Part shown: piece after piece, positions 31,861 through 43,258 of the stretch
Numbering within the stretch: position 1 is the stretch's first letter
Layout of the letters: each line of letters begins with the position of its first letter
Origin: Staphylotrichum longicolle
Taxonomy: Eukaryota; Ascomycota; Sordariomycetes; Sordariales; Chaetomiaceae
Direction: 5' to 3'
Assembly (NCBI GenBank): GCA_019096155.1
Contig: JAHCVI010000001.1
Span: forward strand, 13,169,243 to 13,233,242
Length of the DNA: 64,000 bases
Notes under the pieces: model-generated
Told to the model about the DNA's origin: nothing
What the model saw: the letters and a program-made list of their open reading frames with translations, nothing else
The model's database searches: none
Translations under genes and position numbers: made by a program

Positions 31861-34133
31861 TCACTGCCACTTATCACTCTTGACCGCCGCCGTCGCGCAC
31901 GAGCTGGGCACGGTATACGTGTGGTTGGGGTCCTTCTCCCAGGTGACGGCGCCGTTGGACGCGACGTTGATGTACTTGTACTGGATGACCTGGCCGGCCT
32001 GCAGGCTGAGAGTGGCCCACCACAGCGGGTTGGCCGAGGTGTAGTCGGCGGCGCTGAGCGCGACGGCCTTGCTCGTGTCCCAGTTGCCCAGCGCGGGGAT
32101 GTTGCCGACGATCTTGATCGTCTGGCCCCACTGCGTCGAGACCAGCTCGTCGAACGTCACGGCGACCGAGGTCGCGATGGCGCAGCCGGCGGAGGAGGTG
32201 GCGGCCGAGGTGGTGACGGCGGTGGTGGAAGCGCTGGCGGCGGAGGTGGTGGCTCCGGTGGCGGTGCTGGAGGACGGGTTCGTGGACACGGGCGTCTGCG
32301 ACGTCGGGAACGAGGTCGAGGTCGCCGAGGTGTAGGACCCGGAGACGGACGTGCCGGAGCACTGAGACGGGACGCTGAGGCCGGCGGCGCCCCAGGAGGA
32401 AGGAATGGTGCCAGCACGACGGGCCGCAGCGGTGAGGAGGGCCGCATACGACCAGGTGAGGTGGTGCGCGGACAGGGGGCTGCCGTTGCTCCTGGAGAAC
32501 TGCTCAGTCAGGGAGCCGTCGGACGGGGTGTACTGGGCGACAACGTTGACGTAACCGTCGGCGTAGTTGGAGATGGCAGTGATGAGGGTCGTGTAGGTCG
32601 AAGAGCCGGAGGCGTACGTCCCGGTGGTGACCGAGGAGAGGAAGTCCTTGAAAAAGGCGAGCGACGTCGAGGTGACGGTAATGGAGCCCTGCTTCTTCCA
32701 GACGTAGAGCGCATCATAAAGCTGCTCGGCGGCGGCAAGCGTGTTGAGGTACCAAGGATTACCACCATAGTAGCTGTCCTCGGGATACCGGCCCACCGAA
32801 ACCGCCACGCCCTGAGCAATGCCGGAGTTGACCGAGTAAATGGATCGGAACGAATCGGTCACAACCTTGTGGTTAGCGAGAGCCTTGTCGCTGCAGGGCT
32901 GGAAGGTCGTGGCATCGCAGCCAGCGGCGGGATCAAAGGTGTGGATCGAGGCCAGGATCGAGTTTGCGTCCTTGCCAGAGCGCCCATTGTTCGTGTTGAC
33001 TGTGGTTATCATTAATATCCATTTTCACTGGTGTGGAACCATTGAGAAATGGGTGTACGTACTGTTTGAGACAACATAGTTGCCGGATGACGACCAGAAC
33101 CTCTGGAGGAAGCAGAGCACCTGCGGTGCCACCGAGCTGCAAGCGCTGCAGGACGTGCCGATGGACGTGGCAAAGGCGGCACCCTCAACCAAGGCTGCAA
33201 AACCGACCAGTCAGAAAAGGGGCTCCGGGGAAGAAGTTCAGAAGTGGGCTCAAAACTCTACCTCTGTGCTGGGCGGCCACCGTGAAAAAGGAACTGCCGT
33301 TCACTTCCTCCCACAAATCAAAGCCAGTATTGTTCCTAAGCATGTCAGCCCTCGTCACTTGCACAGAATGGGACAGATCCTGGGCTGGACCACTCGCTTA
33401 CCAGTACTGGGCAACGTAAGCCAAGTCATTCTTGATGACTGGCCAGACAATGCTGGACGCCGTCGACTTGTATCCGTTGTTAACCAACCACTTGCCGTAC
33501 GCAATCATGGCAATTGCCCGAAGCGCGGGACCATCGCGCTGCGGCCGGCCTGCTTTGTGGTCAGCACCTCGAAACTGTGACCGGCTCAAGGAGGATACGG
33601 TTACTCACCCCAGGCGCCGGTGTACTGAGTTAGGTCGACATAGAACTTGGGCTCCGCAAGACCGGATCCATCCGAGAGACCGCCGGAAGGATTCGAGACG
33701 CCCTGCAGACGGGCTTGTGCGGCAATGTAGTTCTGAATCTGGGTCTGGAGGCCCGCATCGTAGCTGTTTGTGAAGGTGTCGACGATGCACTTGAACACAA
33801 GAGCGGCGTCACGGGTCCAGGTGTAAAAGTCTGCGCTGGTCAGTACCCATACCTCACTACCGGGATACGTCGATCAAACTTACAGTCAGGGTTCGACTTG
33901 TCCGGGGAGGCCACGACAATGCCCGAGGCGGCGCCAGACACTCGGCAACCTGAGGAGCCAATGTTGCAAAGCAAATTCTGCAAAGCAATGGGCTTCTCGG
34001 TTGCAAGGAAGGAGTCGGCGGACCGCTTCATCATCGGGCCATCGTGGTGAGCACGACCGGCCGCGGGGGAACCCTCGGCCGTGGAGAGCAGCAGGGCCGA
34101 GGCCAAGAGCTGGAGCTGAGACGGGAGCCGCAT
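31861..34133 (-). CDS. Glucoamylase, GH15 with C-terminal starch-binding CBM20
   Basis: Six exons (33884-34133, 33609-33830, 33402-33549, 33262-33335, 33063-33194, 31861-32999) give 654 residues. A signal peptide (MRLPSQLQLLASALLLSTAEG) is followed by a short propeptide with a Lys-Arg processing site. The GH15 domain shows FYTWTRDAALVFK, GRPQRDGPALRAIA, the general acid in NTGFDLWEEVNGSSFF, NGRSGKDANSILASIH and the general base in GSLTEQFSRSNG. A Ser/Thr linker leads to CBM20 (VTFDELVSTQWGQTIKIVG, ALGNWDTSKAVALSA, KYINVASNGAVTWEKDPN). The enzyme releases glucose from starch and maltodextrin ends outside the cell. All introns restore phase and no stop is present, so it looks functional. Gene names for such enzymes vary (gla-1, glaA), so I leave the symbol empty. 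Confidence 0.97.
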
Positions 34134-35491
34134 GGTGGAACGTGGTGAGGCGTACCGTGTAGGATTGAACAGGGTCAGGGAGACGGGGCTGGGCTGTCGC
34201 TTCGACACGCTGCAGAAGCCAAGAATCTTGGAGGGCTCGGCGACGTCTTTATGGTCAACACCTAGGTGCTTGACATCCTTCTTCGGTCCGACATGGAACA
34301 CCCAACACTACCCAATATTCGTCACGCCGCGGGGGCCATAACGCGTACGCATCGTCTTCCAAGGCGCCATGAAGGTGACGCGCAGAGTTGGCGTGTAGAG
34401 CGGGGTCAGAGCCATAACACTGTGGACTCGCCGGGTGGTAAAGGACCGAATTGATGTGAGCGCCTGCGTGGTCCGCAAGACTAGCATGGCGTCGAAGCTA
34501 CCGGGGGAAGGCGAATCCGGATAGTGTGGACCAGGCCGGAAGCTTCGCGGCTTGTCTACGCTACACCATGTGGTTACCAGGACTTGGGTCGAGACCTGGC
34601 CGTTGTAGAGGGAGGACCCGGAGGAGCCGGGAGCCCTTCGGTTTTCTCCCTCTCCTCGGAACCGTTGGTGACTGGACCAAGCCAGCCGTCGCCCGCGGAG
34701 CCCTGACGAACGTTCTCCACAGACTATCTCGCTTAGGTGTGGCAGCTGTTTGTATGAAGGAGAAGAGCCGAGGACGAGGGTGGGGTTGTGGGGGAAAATG
34801 CTTGTTTTGCGGAGAAGTGGGGGAATCTGCAATCGGCACGATTCTCCACGATCTCGCCGCGAACCGACCGACATGCGCGCTGCTATCCTAAAACGGGACT
34901 CTTCCCCGCGTTGGCCAGGCACGCTACCCTGTTTTCAACGGTCACTTGGGGCCACGAGCGCCGTTGAAGAGTGCGCCACCGGCCGGACCCAGGGCACCCT
35001 CGGCTCGACTTTTACACAGAACCACCGCAACAGGACCGCACCCCTGCGAGGACCGAGCGCCGACTGACTGCATCACAGGAGCTGTTAGCCTGAATGGTTG
35101 TCGGACCGAGAGAAGCTACCATACCTACACCTGTTCGCGGACACAACACTGCACGGCAGACCATATAATCCGACGGTTCTAGGGTCACTTCCAGTGAGAC
35201 AGCATGTTGCAGACAAAACCCTGAGCCAGAGGCAAGCTCCTGAATGAATGAGATACTCACAAGAGACGAACAAACTCGGATAACCGTATGACATGGAAAA
35301 ATAAAACCACAATCCACTTGACGTCTCATACCTTATTGACTTCATCGCCAACAACCTCCTCCCTGCCGTCTCCCCCGTTCCTTAACGCCTCAGACCGTGC
35401 TTGGCTCCATTCCACTCCTGCCTTGGTATCCCTCTCCCTCTCCCTCCCCACAACCGCGCTTCTTCACTCCCCCCAACCCCCAACTCAAACC
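34134..35491. promoter_or_regulatory. Glucoamylase upstream region
   Basis: About 1.36 kb upstream of the glucoamylase gene (which reads leftward). On its strand a CATAAAG TATA-like element lies about 110 bp before the ATG. Starch-responsive (AmyR-type) or CreA sites are expected for this gene class, but I could not identify a convincing one by eye. No coding signal was seen. Confidence 0.4.
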
Positions 35492-38238
35492 TCACCCCGC
35501 CCTCGCCCACCTCATACACCCCCACCCGCCCTGCCCGGCCCCCACCACCAACATCCTCCCATCTCGCGAGAACTCAAATACGGTCACGCCCCGCAGGTTC
35601 TCCAGCTGCCCAAACGACGCGAACCCAGACTCGCGCGCCGCGTCGGGCCACCGCCAGATCTCGGCCTGCGACGCCACGTCCACGATCACAAACTCCCCCG
35701 CGGCGGGGCTGCAGTAGGCGACGCGCCGGCAGTCGGGCGAGATGCACGAGTGGGTGCTGGGCGGGATGGCGAAGAGGCGGGTCGTGTTGGTGGGGAGGTC
35801 CCAGGTGAGTACGAGGCGGTCCGGGGCGGCGGCGGTCGGGGGGTGGGAGGAAGAAGAAGGGGGAGGAGGTGGGTCGTGTTTGTGTTTGGGAGCGGTGGAG
35901 AAGGAGAAGGTGGATTTGGGGGTGCTGCTTGTTGTGCTGATGGTGGTGGTTGGGCTGATGGGGTGGGCGTCGGCGGCGGGGTTGTTGGCTGGGATCCAGA
36001 TGGAGACGGCGGTGCTGCCGTGGGAGGCGAGGCACGCTGGCAGGGCGGTCTGGAGGGCCGGGTAGTCGGGCACGCAGACGCGGTAGGGCTTGTGGCGTTC
36101 CTCGTCGGGGAGGGATGTGCTGGATTGTTCCGGGGTTTGCGCGTGAAGCTTGCCGTGGGAGACGGGCTTCATGTGCCACGCAATGAGGATGGTTGCGTTG
36201 GGCCGTGGGGGATCACCGGGACGAGGTCCGGCCGCCGCGATGAGGATGGGAGAGTCGGTGCTGTAGGCAAGTTCGGGAAATTTGGGGATGAATGGAAGAT
36301 TTGCCTTCCGGAGCTCGATGGAATGATTTGGGTCTTCACGGAACGGTGTCTTGTTCCCAGGGTGCCGGGCAAGGAAGAAGCGGTCGATCCGGTCGAACTT
36401 AGGCCTGTAGACAGCGAGGCCGGCGTAGTCGTTGTGGAAGGCATCTCGCTGGCTGGCCGCCCAGCGGTGAGCTTCTTCAATGACCTGGACCTTCTTCGCG
36501 CCATTGCCGCCCTTGGCAAAATTGTAGACCTCGAGCGTGAGGCCAAAGTGGGTGGTAATGCCAATAAGCGTGGCATTCTCAGAAAGGATGGCGTGGCTGC
36601 GGATGAAGTACTCGCGGGACCGGAGCCGTGGCTGGACATACGACGTGATCTTGATGGTCCCGTGCAGCGCATTCTTGGACGTGGACCAGATCTTGACAAA
36701 TTTGTTACTGTGTTTGGTCGCCACAAAACAAGCAGTTGGGGAAGTGTCAATGTGCAATATCTCAGAACCCTTGCCCTTGTCGGTCAGGTGCCGCTTCGGA
36801 GCGATCTCGACGTGTGCCTGATGCGGGCTCTGTCTTGTCGGAGTTGGCACACTGAAATCGCTGGCTGATGTGGGGGGCTTGATCCATGTCCGACGATATT
36901 CGGGAGGTGGCGAGGAAGGGAAAGGTGACAAAGGAACCGGAGTAGAAATGTCCGGCGACTCGAACAGAGGACTCACAGAGCCAGGTCGGTCATCAGATAC
37001 CGGAGTCATGTTGAACGAGGCACGCGGATTTGAGCCACTGCTGCTCCCGCCTGAGCCGTGTGATGCGAAAGATGTCACTCGAGAGTCGTTGGGAAAGTAC
37101 CCATCGATCGCGTCCTGGACCTGCTCTGACAGCTGGTAAAGAGGGTATGCAGGAGTTTCAAGGTCGGCATGGCGGGGAGACGCCGGGGGTTCAGATTTGA
37201 GAGAAAAGGAACCACTGTGTTTCCAAACTGGTCGGACCAACGGCGCAGGAAGAGATTGCTGCGACAAAGCAGGAGATTGGCCTTCTACTGCTGGCAACGT
37301 CGGAGATTCCGGAAGGCCAGGGGATGGTCCCCTCTTCTCCTCGAACGGGCTGAAAGATGCGGGCTCCTCGGTATAGACATTAGTCTCTCTCACACTTGTG
37401 CGATCAGTGTACCAGCTGAAGGCTTCCGGGTTTGGAGATGCGATACCCTGGTTGTGTCGGGTGGCTCGTCGCCCTCGCTTCAAACCAATCTTCCCATCCA
37501 CTGGAGAAGTGCTATCCACCACGGTCAGACCTAACGCACCCAATGGGCCAGGGATAAGCCAAACGTACGATGGTTCATCGACCCCTTGATGCTCCGGGGG
37601 TTCCTTTTGTGGATGTATACAGTTCGACACGGCTTCGAAATATGGCAAAAGAACTAATGCGGCCTCGTCGTTGCTCGATCGTGTGGATGGTATTGTAGCT
37701 CGAAGCCTCTGCAGCTCGGTCATGACTTGGCTCTTTACCAACTCTGCTTCGACAGTATTGCCTTGTAAGGCAGCCCTGTCCCGTTCGTCGAGTTAGAGTC
37801 TCGGAGCTCTAGCTGATGGAAGGTGACCGTAATAAAAGAGGGGAAATACAGGCTGGCCACCTCGAGCGCCAACGCAAGCGCTTCATGGAACGTCGCCAAA
37901 CTGCTCTGGCAGGTCGATGTCCCCGCTCGTCCGAGCTCGATCCATTTCGCGGCGTCGGGGCATCGCGCCAGGATGCTGTCGATTTGTATCAGGACGTTCC
38001 CGCAACTCTCCAACACAGGCAACACCTGTGCTTGAAGCAGCAACGGGACCCCGGGTTCATCTCTGAGAAGCTCCAGGACGAGTCGCAAATCGGAGAGATC
38101 GCGAGTGACGGCGGCAAGATCTGTGTGGGCAACGCGCACAGAGCGGATGAATCGAGTGATGATGGCGGAGGTGGACGAAATGCCCGAAAGGAGGTATTCA
38201 ATCGGTCGGGCGATGGTGAGCATCTGAGACCGATCCAT
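35492..38238 (-). CDS. WD40-like protein with fungal N-terminal helical domain
   Basis: Exon 1 37850-38238 and exon 2 35492-37775 join in phase (890 residues) by an intron with a CTAAC branch site and GTATTT donor. The N-terminus (RPIEYLLSGISSTSAIITRF, LSDLRLVLELLRD, VLPVLESCGNVLIQID) matches the helical domain at the front of many fungal STAND, ankyrin and related proteins. A Ser/Pro-rich disordered middle follows. The last 400 residues contain beta-propeller-like strands (ILHIDTSPTACFVATKHSNKFVKIWS, AHAILSENATLIGI, VFEFSRDGRMLVVGAG), with a Pro/Ser/Thr-rich insertion. It has no nucleotide-binding domain, so it resembles a signalling or incompatibility-type protein lacking the NTPase. Function not known. 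Confidence 0.78.
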
Positions 38239-39598
38239 GGTAACCTTAGTCCGCCATTTGGTTGTAAGATCTGCTCGGGAGTTGGGTTGATTATCGGACA
38301 CTGGCGTGCGTGCGTGGGTGCCTTGACTGCTCGCAGTGACGATCGGGGAAATTTCAACAAGCCTCTCGATGCGGGACGGGGTTTTCTTCGAGCTTGGGGT
38401 TGTTAACTTGTCAAGGGAGCAAAAGCTCTGCTTGATCGGGACCGCACGTGTGGAGCATGTGCACGGAGGCAAACAAAAGAGACAACGATGCGGGGTGTTG
38501 TCTTCTCCCTTCCATCTCTTTATCTCGGTGTTCACCGTGCGCCACGGGACAAAGACCATGCGAGTATTGGCGGACCGAAGCGCTTGGCGGGATAAGGACG
38601 AAGTGTGACCGTTTGTTGTCCGAATGTGGTTGAGGAAAGGTGTTGTTTGCGTGCATCCTGGACTGTGCAAACTTTGGACCACAAATGAAGACGCATGGTG
38701 GGCGATGAGTTCGTGGCTGACTTCATCTTTCCTGCTCGAACCTCATTCTTCTTGTTTGGAGAACAAGAAAAGAAAAGCCAAGTTAAAAAGGGCGCAACTT
38801 CAAAAGCTTGCGGAAGGTGCACCAGAGAAACTGCAGGTGGTTGCAGTCCACAGCAGAAGGGACTCAAGCAAGGCTCCGTCAAAATTTGCACATCGCTCCT
38901 TCACATTCCATCACTGGCACAGTGTTTGTCTGTCATTTGCACCATCTGACATGCAATTGCGCAGTTGTTCTCGGTGGATGTCCAGGTTTCAGAGGACCTT
39001 TGCTCTCAAGGCATTCATTTCACGCGAGAATCCAAGTCAAGGGAGGGACGCTCGTCCAAGATTCTATTGCCCGGGCACAGCTCGACCATTCCGCCCATCA
39101 GGAACATGTATCACCACAACCCTTTCCTCACTCTCCGCTAACACGTCCCAGCATGCCTTCCTCTTAACCCTCTCACCAATCTCGCTCCCTGCGTCATGGC
39201 ACAGCCCACAAACCCCATCCTTGCCTCAACCGGCCTTGAACTGCCAGGGAGTAAAGATGGTGTTTTCGTTTTTGACGGCATGGTGGAACGGGAATAAGGG
39301 ATAGTCCAACGTAGCACATGGTGATCCCGCTCGCCTAATCAAATGTGAGTCTTGCTGAAGGAGGTGGGTGCCGTGCGTGAACAGCGCGACAGGCGCTGCT
39401 GCCTGGTCCAAAACGCAGTGATTGGCTGCTGCCCCATCATGTTGGGCTTCCTCCTCTCTGATGGCCACAAATGGCACAACATGAACATCGAACCCATCAG
39501 GTCGCTCATGCTTTCCGAGTCTTCCTCGCCCAACCTCGAAAATTCGAAGACTTCGTTTGCCCAACTAAACTGGAGGAGAGAGCAGCCCGGCAGCCAAC
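38239..39598. other. Divergent intergenic region
   Basis: About 1.36 kb between outward-facing genes. An open frame at 38624-39304 has no family features and no consistent composition. No repeat or RNA is recognised. Confidence 0.4.
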
Positions 39599-41476
39599 AT
39601 GACGATGGCAACTGCCAACCAGACTCACGATCTCCCCGGCATTCTGCGTCTGAGCCCTGAGATTCGGCACCGCATCTACATCAACGTCGGCTTGGGGCCC
39701 CGCTCGCGGCTTGAGTACGAGACACCTCATTCGTACAACCTCGGACAGCAGTACTTTGGCCCAGACTTGTGGTCGTGGGGAGAGAAGCGGCCCCAGAAGG
39801 GTTTCTTTGGCCTTCTCGTCTCCTGCCGAACCATCCACGACGAGGCGGCGGCGGTGCTGTACGCGTCCAAACGTTTCGTTGTCCAATGGGACGCGATACA
39901 CTCCCTCGCACCCCTTCGAGCTCTGACGCCAGTCGCCATTTCATCCTTGACCAACCTCAAAGTGGTGCTCAATCAGTCGTCGTGCCACGACCCTGCCCTT
40001 GACAGCGACGACGCCGCCGATTGTTGCTCTCGCAGAAATGGATATAATATCTACTGTGGGCTCGACTATTTTGATGACATGGAAAGCACGGGAGGGTTTG
40101 GGGATGGTTCAACTGGCAGGTGCTATAGTCGCCGTTACGACTGCAAACACCAGCGTCCCCTCGGCGGTTCCGAGCCACGCGACTTGGCGTTGCTCGCCGA
40201 ATGGCAAGCAACGGCGGCCCAGGTGGCGCCCCATATTAGCCCGGGCAGGCTCGAGCTGTCGTTGGTGTGCGACTTCGATCCACTGGACTCGGAGGTCGCC
40301 AGCCTCGCGGTAGACGCAATTCAGTCGTTTCCTCCGCTCAAGGACTGCCACGTCAAGCTCTCGAAAGCCCCAGACGGTCGGCTCCGCCAGCTTGCCCAGG
40401 ACGCGGTTCGACGGGGGCGCGGCATGATTCCGCGGCCGTCCGCACCGCCGTCCGCACTGCATGGGCCCCGCCACCCATCTCCTCTCGCGCCGGGATATTC
40501 GCGCCTCCTCGCCTTGCCGCAGGAGCTGCGCCTTCAGATTCTCGAATATACAGACCTCATCACGCCTGTAAAAGAGGTCATGTGGGCGACGAGCCACGGC
40601 ATGTACATGGCGAGCCGGCTTTTCTGTTACAGCTGGGACGGGAGGGGCTACGTTGATGAATGCGAGAGACACCAAGAATGCGAATTTACCGCCTGTTCGT
40701 ATCGGGCGTGGCCCAAGCCAAGCATCGGCTGTTTCTGTTCCCGTCTGCACGCGGCCGCCTCATCGACGTGCAAGTGCTGGGCCCCACCGACGCGTTGTTT
40801 CTCATTTGCCGCGCTCTGAACGAGGACGCAAACCGGCTCTTCTTTTCGGGAAACCGCTTCGTCGTCATTGACGGGAAGGCGACGAGAGTCTCGGACCGCC
40901 GCAGCCCAGTGACTTCCGCCACGGCAGCCTCGCGGCAAGCCGGTTTCTCAGAGATGTAGTCCCCCTCCGCTGCCTCGGCTACCTCCGCTTCCTCGAGCTG
41001 GTGTTCCCTCCTTACACCCCTGGGAGCTGGCCGAAACAGGACGACCCGTACTGAGGGACTGGCACGACACCATCGACTGGGTCAGAGACAAAATCAGGGC
41101 CCCTGCGTTGACGTTGCGTGTGGTTGCCAAATACCACTCTGATCAAGGCGCCACCGACGCACGTGGCTAACCAGCGCCGAAGCCAAAGAGATCATGGAAG
41201 CATACTTTCGCATCCTGAAGCCTCTGGGTCGGCTCGCACGCGATGACGGCCTCGCCCGGTTTGGGCGCAGACCTTACATGGCCGTGGGAGCGGATCGAGT
41301 CGATGAGCTGGAGGGTATATGTGGACGACGCCCGTGCATGGCTGACGACCAGAGAGCGTTGGTTGAAGGAACGGGCCGAGCGGGCGGTCTTGGGCGTTCG
41401 ATATGAATGTCAGCGCTCGAGAATCATCGAACCCAGGGAGGGGGAGTGGGTTATGATCTTTGCTCGGGATTGTTAG
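39599..41476 (+). pseudogene. 2EXR/F-box-like protein gene with at least five frame breaks
   Basis: The first 400 residues are open: DLPGILRLSPEIRHRIY (F-box/2EXR-like), FGLLVSCRTIHDEAAAVLYASKRF, and a second similar motif LLALPQELRLQILEYTDLI followed by a Cys-rich stretch (CECEF-type and CFCSRLHAAASSTCKCWAPPT). After that the family sequence continues only by changing frame: ALFLICRALNEDANRLFFSGNRF from about 40795, ASRFLRDVVPLRCLGYLRFLELVFPPYTPG from about 40923, LRDWHDTIDWVRDKI from 41051, WLTSAEAKEIMEAYFRILKPL from 41164, and LTWPWERIESMSWRVYVDD from about 41262 to the stop at 41476. Every step needs one or two bases. The number of breaks over 700 bp is the highest in the window, pointing to decay or to very poor local sequence. 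Confidence 0.7.
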
Positions 41477-41956
41477 GCCACATGCTGTGATTAACAAAGA
41501 CACCATTTCTATTTACGATACACTTGGTGGGAAAGATCTCGCAGTCGGTTGATGTGTCGGCCCGCGAGGCAGGCTCAAAATAAAGCAGACATAGCTCCTA
41601 TATGCGATCACAACGATTACAGAGATCCATCAATCTGTAAAAGCAAACTAAAAGAACGTCACTTTCCAGATGTCCTAGGATGAGTGTTTACGTTCGGCTC
41701 AGGCCTCGACGTACTCAAGCCGTTGTGCCATGACGACGGACCGAAGCATGCACGGCCTAATTCCCCCTGTTGCCTAGGTTCCTCATCAGCACCGCCGTCT
41801 TTCGGCCCAGATACGACTCGATCAAAAAGGCTAGGGATGGATTTACTCTGTCTATCCGTCCGCTGAAGTCTAGACCTTCGTTCGGGAACCTCGCTTATGA
41901 AAAGGCATCTTCGTGCTGGCCAGCATACCCATGCCCTCTGCTATTGTCCCTCGCAT
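41477..41956. other. Convergent intergenic region
   Basis: 480 bp between converging genes. No coding or structural signal seen. Confidence 0.4.
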
Positions 41957-42994
41957 CTAAATGACGAGAACCACCTTTCCCCGACGGTCAAGTCTTCCTG
42001 ACGCCTTCTCATAGGCGGCCCTCGCCTCCACCAACGGAAACGTATACGCGACATGCGCCTTCAACACGCCGAGTTCTAAGCCCGCGCGATGCCCTCCAGA
42101 TGTTTCCCCGAAGGCTCCAGAATGAAAAACTTTGCCTTCACCCCCGCCTTCCCCACCGGCGCGTTCTTCTCGCCAAAACTCAAAACTGCTCGAATCGACC
42201 GTGACGATACTCCCATTGTCCGTAACCAACGACCAACACTGCTTCAGCGGCTCACCCCCGACCGTATCAACAATCGTCCCAAACGTCCTCCCCGAATCAA
42301 CCACCTCTCCATACTCCACCACCTCACTCGCCCCCAACGCCCTCAAAAACTCCCCATTCCGCTCATTCGAACTCGACGCCGCCACCACGCGCAACCCGGC
42401 CGCCGCGGCAAGCTGCACAACCCACGACCCCACCGCGCCCGACGCACCCGTCACATACACCTCCCTCCCACTCCCACCCGCCTCACCCTTTTGGTGTTCA
42501 AAATCCGGCTCCTCAAGCCCCGAATGCACAAACAGCGCCTGCCACGCCGTCAGCGCGCTCATCGGCACGGTGGCCGCCTCCTCAAAGCTCAGTGCCTTCG
42601 GCTTGCGCGCCAGGTGCGCGGCGTCGACGGCCGCGTACTCGGCCCACGCGCGCCGGCGTGCAGGTCCGCGAGGGCGAAAACCTCGTCGCCGGGCCGGAAC
42701 TTTGAGTCGTCGTTGGGGTCAGTCTCATCGGGATGGATCTGGGCGACGACGCCGGCGAGGTCGTAGCCCGGGATGCGCGAGGGGGTGTACGATTCGGGCC
42801 AGGTGAGTTCGTCGCGTGTTACCGTGGCGGCGCGCACGCGGACGAGAATGTGGTTTGGTCTGGTGAGGGTGGGGGAGGGGGCGGCTTCGTCGAGGTGAGC
42901 GCGGAGGAGGCGCGGGGTTGCTGGCGGAGTAGGGGGGCGGGGTTGGGGAGGGTTGGATGCGAATGGCTTTCATGGTGGTTGGCGGAGGTGACAT
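41957..42994 (-). CDS. Zinc-type alcohol dehydrogenase-like / quinone oxidoreductase (MDR family)
   Basis: The medium-chain dehydrogenase plan is clear: MKAIRIQPSPTPP, HILVRVRAATVTRDELTWPE, IPGYDLAGVVAQIHPDE, FRPGDEVFALADLH, SFEEAATVPMSALTAWQALF, the NAD(P)-binding YVTGASGAVGSWVVQLA, GASEVVEY and a C-terminal KASGRLDRRGKVVLVI. Zinc-ligand Cys residues are not visible, so it fits the zinc-free NADPH:quinone reductase branch. Two breaks: an extra base at a run of six G at 42932-42937, and a frame change near 42655 (before AWAEYAAVDAAHLARKP). Allowing both, the protein is about 340 residues, the usual length. I list it as a coding gene because both faults are single-base. Confidence 0.8.
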
Positions 42995-43258
42995 GGTTGG
43001 GTTGGCTGTTGCTTGAGGGAGGATGTTGTGGGAGGTGACTGTAGGAAAGGGGTTCCATCGATGATGGGAAAGTGAGAAGATGATGTGCTTTTGGACGGCC
43101 GTGGAGTGAAGTGGATTAGGTAACGGGAACTGGTGCTTAATCAGCCACCATTGTATGGAATGATTACTGATTCCCGAACCAGGACATCTCTGATGACATA
43201 CAGGTTACACGAAGCCATTCTCGTCTACCAATGTGACCTGGCTCCCTTCCGTCAGTCC

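Noticed and set aside
31777..33015. Long plus-strand open frame opposite the glucoamylase
   Set aside because: Gly/Arg-rich shadow of a high-GC exon; the minus strand carries clear GH15 and CBM20 motifs.
35288..36868. 526-codon plus-strand open frame
   Set aside because: Antisense to the WD40-like exon, Gly/Val-rich low complexity.
38624..39304. Possible 226-residue protein in a divergent intergenic region
   Set aside because: No recognisable motif, ordinary chance open frame, position fits a promoter.
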